This document shows positions 21,753 to 26,304 of a stretch of 26,304 nt of DNA, piece after piece. Position 1 is the first letter of the stretch. Every line of letters starts with the position of its first letter. Below the pieces are notes generated by a model, which searched no databases, was not told where the DNA came from, and worked only from the letters and a program-made list of their open reading frames with translations. Origin of the DNA: Peptostreptococcaceae bacterium (GTDB lineage Bacteria; Bacillota; Clostridia; Peptostreptococcales; Peptostreptococcaceae); NCBI GenBank assembly GCA_029983575.1, contig JASBZE010000014.1, forward strand, positions 1 to 26,304. Reading direction: 5' to 3'. Position numbers and translations under genes: made by a program.

Positions 21753-23084
21753 TTGGACGAAATAAATAAAATGCCCCCATTTAGTCAGGATGCAGAGCAG
21801 TCTGTTTTGGGAGCGATATTAATTGACAACAACGCACTTATTACTGCGACAGAAAAAATAACGGGAGATGATTTCTACCAAAACGCCCATAAATATATAT
21901 ACGACGCCATGGTAGAATTAAATAAAGAGGGATTTCCAATAGATGCCACAACACTAAAGGATAAGCTAGAAAATAGGGATCTTCTTCAAAATATCGGAGG
22001 GATAGGCTATCTGGCGGCACTTACCTCTATAGCTCCGTCGGTTGAAAATATAGGTGCCTATGCAGATATAGTAAAGAAGTACTCAATGCAGAGGAGGTTT
22101 ATATCCACTGCCAATGCTATAGCTTCAAAGGCATATAACGCCGAGGAAAGCTTAGATGATATTGTGGAGTTCGCGGAGAAGAACATATTTGATTTAAGTA
22201 ACAAAAATACTCACAGAGACCTTACACCGATAAGCTCTTTGACGCAATCGGTATATGCCAATCTCGAACATCTATTTTCAAAAAATGAGGATTTTAGTGG
22301 ATTGACGACTGGATATAGGGATCTCGATAAAAAGATAAACGGACTTTCAAAAACCGACCTCATATTACTTGCAGCTAGGCCGGCAATGGGTAAGACAGCT
22401 CTTGCATTAAATATGGTAGAAAATGTTGCTGTTAAGGAAAATGCAGTTGTGGCTATGTTTTCGCTCGAGATGTCAAAAGAACAACTTGTTCAGAGAATAT
22501 TGTCGTCTTTTGCAAATATTGAGATTAATAAACTAAAAAACGGAAGTCTAAATACAGATGACTGGACCAAAATTGTAAGGGCGGTAAATAGTTTAAATAA
22601 ACTCAAGATATTTATTGACGATACTCCGGGCATAAAGATTTCCGAACTTAGAAGTAAGGCTAGAAAACTAAAACTCGAGCACGGACTTGACGCTATATTT
22701 ATAGATTACCTACAGCTTATGGAAGGTGACGGAAGAAACGAAAACAGACAACAGGAGATATCGACAATTTCGAGGTCATTAAAAAAGATAGCAAAGGATC
22801 TTGAGTGTCCAATCATAGCACTGTCTCAGCTCTCAAGAAGAACTGAAATGGGTGCGGATCACAGACCTAAGCTCTCCGATCTGAGAGAGTCAGGTGCAAT
22901 AGAGCAAGATGCCGACATAGTAATGTTTCTCTACAGGGATGAATACTATAATCCCGACAGCGAGAAAAAGGGAATTGGAGAAGTGATCGTATCTAAGAAC
23001 AGGCATGGTGAAACGGGTACAATAGAGCTTATATGGGCTGGAAATGTTCAAAAATTCCTACCTAAAAACAGAGACTTAAGTTGA
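21753..23084 (+). CDS. dnaB: Replicative DNA helicase
   Basis: This 443-aa hexameric helicase unwinds DNA at replication forks. It has the N-terminal PPFSQDAEQSVLGAILID motif, the central helicase domain with Walker A ARPAMGKTALAL (about 209) and MFSLEMSKEQL, Walker B DAIFIDYLQLM (about 314), and SQLSRRTEMGADHRPKLSDL and SGAIEQDADIVMFLYRDEYY near the end. Length is usual. The start is TTG 21753, preceded by GAGGCGGTGAG; the internal ATG 21771 is an alternative. It follows rplI by 34 nt in the conserved order. Confidence 0.97.
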   Translation: MDEINKMPPFSQDAEQSVLGAILIDNNALITATEKITGDDFYQNAHKYIYDAMVELNKEGFPIDATTLKDKLENRDLLQNIGGIGYLAALTSIAPSVENIGAYADIVKKYSMQRRFISTANAIASKAYNAEESLDDIVEFAEKNIFDLSNKNTHRDLTPISSLTQSVYANLEHLFSKNEDFSGLTTGYRDLDKKINGLSKTDLILLAARPAMGKTALALNMVENVAVKENAVVAMFSLEMSKEQLVQRILSSFANIEINKLKNGSLNTDDWTKIVRAVNSLNKLKIFIDDTPGIKISELRSKARKLKLEHGLDAIFIDYLQLMEGDGRNENRQQEISTISRSLKKIAKDLECPIIALSQLSRRTEMGADHRPKLSDLRESGAIEQDADIVMFLYRDEYYNPDSEKKGIGEVIVSKNRHGETGTIELIWAGNVQKFLPKNRDLS

Positions 23085-23161
23085 TGACTTGCTTAGATAA
23101 GATATAAATATGATTTACTTAGATGAGATATAAAGATGATTTGTTTAGATAAGAAAAAAAT
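23084..23161. repeat. Three 26-nt tandem repeats at the dnaB stop codon
   Basis: Units at 23084-23109, 23110-23135 and 23136-23161 begin with ATGAYTT and share the core TTAGATRAGATATAAA. Unit 3 is the most diverged at its end (AAGAAAAAAAT). The first unit begins on the last base of the dnaB TGA stop. The units abut without spacers. Confidence 0.85.
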
Positions 23162-23232
23162 ATGATAATTTAAAATAATTATTGGAAGAATTAATATAAT
23201 ATCTAAATTGAAATACAAATATTGATGAGTTG

Positions 23233-23284
23233 AAAACAGGCTCAGATTCGTCGGAGTGTACCGATGATCTGAGCCTGTTTTTTA
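23233..23284. terminator. Bidirectional terminator between dnaB and the PrsW-like gene
   Basis: AAAACAGGCTCAGAT (23233-23247) and ATCTGAGCCTGTTTT (23267-23281) form a perfect 15-bp stem, with an inner TCGG/CCGA pairing. T6 follows on the plus strand, and TTTT follows the stem on the minus strand, so it serves both converging genes. Confidence 0.92.
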
Positions 23285-23316
23285 GGATTTGTTATAAATT
23301 ATGTATAAGAGATTGT

Positions 23317-24147
23317 TTAAATTGTCTCTAGTTCTGCTTCGACCTTGTTTTCTTTGAATACGTCTTTTACGGCCTTAGCTAGAAGTAGAAGTGTCAGTGT
23401 TGTAAGTATTGGGGTAAATACCGGAATGCTTCCATCTAGTTCTCCGATTGGTGAATTCCATAAGAAGTGTAGCAATATAGTTCCGAATATATAGATATAA
23501 CCCCATATATTTTTTCTGTATTTTACAACCATAAATATTCCTACTACGAATATTGATGAATATGCCCAGTGAGATGATAAACTTCCAGAAAATCTGTCTA
23601 TAAGTTGAGGGAATATTTGAGTTACTGCCTCACCACCAACGTCTTTAGGGAATATATAATATATATCCTCAGCTATTTGGAATCCCATCCCTACACCGAG
23701 ACCAGCCATTAGGTAGTCTTTTGCCTTCTTTTTGTTTATTGCCTTTAGTGCAATGACTGCTACAAGTCCCTTGATTATTTCCTCTGTAAAAGGTCCTGAA
23801 AGAGCGTCTGCCCATTTTTCTGCAAAAGCCTTTGGAAGTACTGTCGGCCAAAATCCATCTAATAGTTCATTTCCGTGAGAACTCAACATAGTAGCTATAA
23901 AAGCCCCGCCTGCTAGAGTTAGTAGAAATACACACCAACGAGTATCCAACTTTTTTATCAAGAATTTAGTACCGAATAAAAATGGTACAACATATAGCAT
24001 AAGTGCTACTGTAGCTGCCATCATTATTAGGTATACACTAGGATGTGCCCCTTCTAGTTTTAGACCACCTACAGTCTGTTGAAATCCTGATGCAAATAAC
24101 AACAAAAATATTATTGCAAATACCTTATTAAATTTTATTTTTTCCAT
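23317..24147 (-). CDS. PrsW-family intramembrane metalloprotease
   Basis: This 276-aa protein has about 8 membrane segments. PrsW (peptidase M82) motifs are visible: GPFTEEIIKG (E122, E123), GFQIAED (E160), SSHWAYSS (H193) and LLHFLWNSP (H227), which supply the catalytic Glu and metal-binding residues. PrsW of Bacillus subtilis makes the site-1 cut in the anti-sigma factor RsiW; no anti-sigma or sigma gene lies next to it here, so its substrate is unknown. Start ATG 24147 has GGAGG upstream. It converges on dnaB and shares its terminator. Confidence 0.85.
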   Translation of the reverse strand: MEKIKFNKVFAIIFLLLFASGFQQTVGGLKLEGAHPSVYLIMMAATVALMLYVVPFLFGTKFLIKKLDTRWCVFLLTLAGGAFIATMLSSHGNELLDGFWPTVLPKAFAEKWADALSGPFTEEIIKGLVAVIALKAINKKKAKDYLMAGLGVGMGFQIAEDIYYIFPKDVGGEAVTQIFPQLIDRFSGSLSSHWAYSSIFVVGIFMVVKYRKNIWGYIYIFGTILLHFLWNSPIGELDGSIPVFTPILTTLTLLLLAKAVKDVFKENKVEAELETI

Positions 24148-24515
24148 TAATGCCTCCTTATTTTTAGTATGAATAGATAAATAATATCGAAATTATTTTT
24201 TAAAGCAAAACAAAACAACAAATTATTAAAAACAATATAATACTAAGTAAAGTATAAATACATTCAAATTACAATGATTATAAAAATGTAAATTATTAAT
24301 TAGTATTAAAAATAATTTGAAATAGTGCCTAAGTTATTATATCATATATATGCCCAAAATGTATAACATTAACCTTAGTTAATAAAATTTTAAATAATTA
24401 TAGTATTTTCTTAAGAAAAATTAATTTTTATTGAATTATCTTAAATTATATGTATTATAATAGATATATAAATTTTTATATATCTATTATATGACTATTT
24501 TTTAAGGGGGATATT
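24148..24515. other. 368-nt AT-rich divergent intergenic region
   Basis: It holds the leader of the minus-strand PrsW-like gene and, at its right end, a TATAAT (24456-24461) inside a perfect palindrome, then the RBS AAGGGGG (24504-24510) of the oxidoreductase. The middle (about 24200-24450) is almost pure A/T with no ORF or recognisable RNA. Confidence 0.6.
24456..24491. promoter_or_regulatory. 36-bp perfect palindrome overlapping a -10 box
   Basis: TATAATAGATATATAAA (24456-24472), TT, TTTATATATCTATTATA (24475-24491): 17 bp per arm without mismatch. The left arm begins with TATAAT, with TTGAAT 19 nt upstream (24431-24436). It lies 24 nt before the oxidoreductase ATG. It could be an operator or cruciform, or form an RNA stem in a short leader. 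Confidence 0.6.
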
Positions 24516-25526
24516 ATGAAAAAATTAAATTGGGTGAGTTTTGGGTGTGGTGTGATTGCGAATCAACTGGCTCAGGCACTTTCAAGCGAAGGCAGGAAAC
24601 TGTACGGAGTGTATAACAGGACTTATGAGAAGGCGGTCGATTTTTCAAAAAAGTACGGAATAGAAACTGTATATGAGAGTTTTGATGATGTATTAAAAGA
24701 CGAAAACGTAGATGTTATATACATATCAACGCCACACAATACACATATAGGCTTTTTAAGAAAAGCATTGGAGAGTGGGAAACACGTTTTATGCGAAAAA
24801 TCTATTACACTAAATTCTGCTGAGTTAAATGAGGCCGTTGAGATCGCGAAAAAGAATAAGGTGGTTTTGGCGGAGGCTATGACTATATACCATATGCCAA
24901 TATATAAAAAGCTAAAGCAAATGATGGATGAAAATACGTTTGGTCCTTTGCAGATGATTCAGATGAATTTTGGAAGTGCTAAGGAATATGATATGAACAA
25001 TAGATTTTTTTCTAAAAATTTGGCTGGTGGGGCTCTTTTAGATATAGGTGTCTATGCTATATCATTTATCAGGTGGTTTATGAAATCCTCGCCGACTAAT
25101 ATTTTGAGTCAGGTAAAATTTGCTCCGAGCGGAGTCGATGAACAGGCTGGAATATTGCTTATGAATGATGACGGTGAGATGGCGACTATAACTATGAGTT
25201 TAAACGCAAAGCAACCTAAGAGAGCGACAGTGATTTTTAGAGATGCCTATGTTGAAATATTTGAATATCCTAGAGGGCAAAAAGCAAAGATTACATATAC
25301 CAAAGATGGTAGAACCCAAGAGGTTGAAGCTGGAAGTACGGATGAAGCCCTAGTATATGAGGTTAGAGATATGGAAGAAGCCGTAAATATACATGAGAGT
25401 GGATTGAATCATTCTAGAGATAATAATATAAATGATATTATACACCTGGATTTCACAAAGGACGTTATGGGTATTATGACAAATATTAGAGAGGGTTGGG
25501 GATTGGTATATCCAGAAGAAGAGTAG
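24516..25526 (+). CDS. Gfo/Idh/MocA-family NAD(P)-dependent oxidoreductase
   Basis: This 336-aa protein has the family layout. An N-terminal Rossmann fold starts SFGCGVIANQLAQAL (about residues 8-22) and continues with VDVIYISTPHNTH and GKHVLCEKSITLN, where EKS replaces the common EKP but keeps the catalytic-region Lys. The C-terminal domain carries GGALLDIGVYAISFIRW (about 170-187). Family members oxidise or reduce sugars, inositols or related diols; the substrate cannot be told. ATG 24516 has AAGGGGG upstream. It seems to be transcribed alone; tandem repeats begin at its stop codon. Confidence 0.9.
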   Translation: MKKLNWVSFGCGVIANQLAQALSSEGRKLYGVYNRTYEKAVDFSKKYGIETVYESFDDVLKDENVDVIYISTPHNTHIGFLRKALESGKHVLCEKSITLNSAELNEAVEIAKKNKVVLAEAMTIYHMPIYKKLKQMMDENTFGPLQMIQMNFGSAKEYDMNNRFFSKNLAGGALLDIGVYAISFIRWFMKSSPTNILSQVKFAPSGVDEQAGILLMNDDGEMATITMSLNAKQPKRATVIFRDAYVEIFEYPRGQKAKITYTKDGRTQEVEAGSTDEALVYEVRDMEEAVNIHESGLNHSRDNNINDIIHLDFTKDVMGIMTNIREGWGLVYPEEE

Positions 25527-25584
25527 GCACACAAAAAAGAAGTATAGGCACACAAAAAAGAAGAGTAGGTACATAAGATAAGAA
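25522..25584. repeat. Three 21-nt tandem repeats at the oxidoreductase stop codon
   Basis: Units 25522-25542, 25543-25563 and 25564-25584 have the core TAGGCACACAAAAAAGAAG. Units 1 and 2 differ only in the first two bases; unit 3 is diverged (TAGGTACATAAGATAAG). The first unit contains the TAG stop (25524-25526), so the array begins inside the last codons of the gene. Confidence 0.85.
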
Positions 25585-25672
25585 CAGACTAGAAGAGTAT
25601 GTATATAAAAAGTACAAATAATAAAAAATATAAAATAAGTAAAAATGTAAATTACGGAAAGAAGGTATGGTT

Positions 25673-26095
25673 ATGGATTACAAGAGAATAGGAAACACAA
25701 TAATAGCTAGGATTGATAGAGGAGAAGAAATTCACGAACAGGTAAAAAATCTCGCTCTAAAAGAAAATATTAAGTTGGCAAGTGTACAGGGACTTGGAGC
25801 TACAAATAACTTCACTGTCGGAGTGTTTTCCCCAAAGGATAAGAAATACTATCCAAACACATTCACAGGAGATTTTGAGATTGTATCGATAATAGGTACG
25901 ATCAATACCATGGATGGAGAATACTACTGTCATCTACATATGTCATGTGGAAATGACAAGGGAGAGGTATTTGGAGGTCATTTAAATGAGGCCACTATCA
26001 GCGTTACCTGTGAACTTGTAATAAATGTGATCGATGGTATAGTAGATAGAGAGTTTAGCGATGAAATTGGTATAAATCTATATAAATTTGACTAG
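25673..26095 (+). CDS. PPC-domain (DUF296) protein
   Basis: This 140-aa protein is a single PPC/PCC (DUF296) domain, the fold of plant AHL proteins and of small bacterial proteins that form trimers and bind a metal. It has GEEIHEQVKNLALKENIKLA, SVQGLGATNNFTVGVF, and the metal-site segment YYCHLHMSCGNDKGEVFGGHL with histidines H-x-H and GGH. Bacterial function is not established; DNA binding has been proposed. I chose ATG 25673: GAAGG ends 1 nt before ATG 25667 but 7 nt before ATG 25673. It is alone downstream of the repeat array. Confidence 0.85.
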   Translation: MDYKRIGNTIIARIDRGEEIHEQVKNLALKENIKLASVQGLGATNNFTVGVFSPKDKKYYPNTFTGDFEIVSIIGTINTMDGEYYCHLHMSCGNDKGEVFGGHLNEATISVTCELVINVIDGIVDREFSDEIGINLYKFD

Positions 26096-26304
26096 AGATA
26101 AAAAAATGTTCAAGATTTCATTGCAATTTGTTATTGCAATTTAGGAAAAATATATACAAAAATCTCTACGTAAAATATTAATAAAAAATATCAATGTTAA
26201 GGATCAACTTAAGAATCAACATAGGAAGATAGTAGAAATAAGATAGTAAAAAATGGAGTCTGTAAAATATTTTGTGTATGCCCCTCCTGATATAGTATAT
26301 AATA
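26096..26304. other. Downstream flank with short repeats, no gene
   Basis: ATTGCAATTT occurs twice with a 3-nt spacer (about 26130-26152). Two 12-nt units, TTAAGGATCAAC and TTAAGAATCAAC, abut at 26197-26220. No convincing terminator or ORF is seen. TATAAT-like sequence at the very end may belong to a promoter that continues outside the window. Confidence 0.4.

Noticed and set aside
23084..23161. CRISPR array
   Set aside because: The 26-nt units abut with no unique spacers, and no cas genes are present. The same holds for 21-121 and 25522-25584.

Overview
The window is low-GC, AT-rich DNA with strong Gram-positive ribosome binding sites (GGAGG), heavy use of AGA and ATA codons and several TTG starts. 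Its centre is a complete Stickland-type reductive amino-acid module of the hadABC kind (2-hydroxyisocaproyl-CoA dehydratase). Together with a yybS-gdpP-rplI-dnaB block in the usual Firmicute order, this points to an anaerobic amino-acid-fermenting member of the Peptostreptococcaceae. Peptostreptococcus is my best guess, because isocaproate is a known product of that genus; the genus is inference.

Layout. (1) 1-3875, minus strand: a four-gene unit read as ACAD-fold flavoprotein (2751-3875), PhnD-like solute-binding protein without signal peptide (1876-2697), half-length MetE-like zinc methyltransferase (696-1874) and OsmC-fold protein (133-660). Five 20/21-nt tandem repeats follow it. I do not recognise this combination; it is the best candidate here for an undescribed pathway. 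(2) 4228-5439, minus: a YkvI-like transporter. (3) 5862-7298, plus: a PAS/AAA+/Fis sigma-54 activator, divergent from the transporter. (4) 7299-7853: a 555-nt control region with a terminator, a TyrR-box-like palindrome and a near-consensus -24/-12 promoter. (5) 7854-14562: hadA-hadB-hadC-acdB-etfB-etfA, then ldhA (14726-15721) and hadI (15861-16637), closed by a strong terminator. (6) 16895-18100: a second YkvI-like transporter, closely related to the first. (7) 18272-23084: yybS-gdpP-rplI-dnaB, with three 26-nt tandem repeats at the dnaB stop. (8) 23317-24147, minus: PrsW-type membrane protease, sharing a bidirectional terminator with dnaB. (9) 24516-25526: Gfo/Idh/MocA oxidoreductase behind a 36-bp perfect palindrome, followed by three 21-nt tandem repeats. 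(10) 25673-26095: PPC/DUF296 protein.

How the genes work together. The transporters probably import the amino acid (leucine or an aromatic one). After transamination by an enzyme not in this window, LdhA reduces the 2-oxo acid to the (R)-2-hydroxy acid. HadA activates it to the CoA thioester, HadBC, activated by the ATP-driven HadI, dehydrates it to the enoyl-CoA, and AcdB/EtfAB reduce that to the saturated acyl-CoA. HadA then recycles the CoA and releases the acid (isocaproate if leucine is the substrate). The upstream activator and the -24/-12 element suggest sigma-54 control in response to a small ligand or redox state. Compared with the order I recall for C. difficile (ldhA-hadA-hadI-hadB-hadC-acdB-etfB-etfA), ldhA and hadI have moved to the end. 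The former hadI position, between hadA and hadB, now holds a 159-nt gap able to form a long RNA stem.

Family assignments rest on recognised motifs and recalled family sequences; no database search was run.
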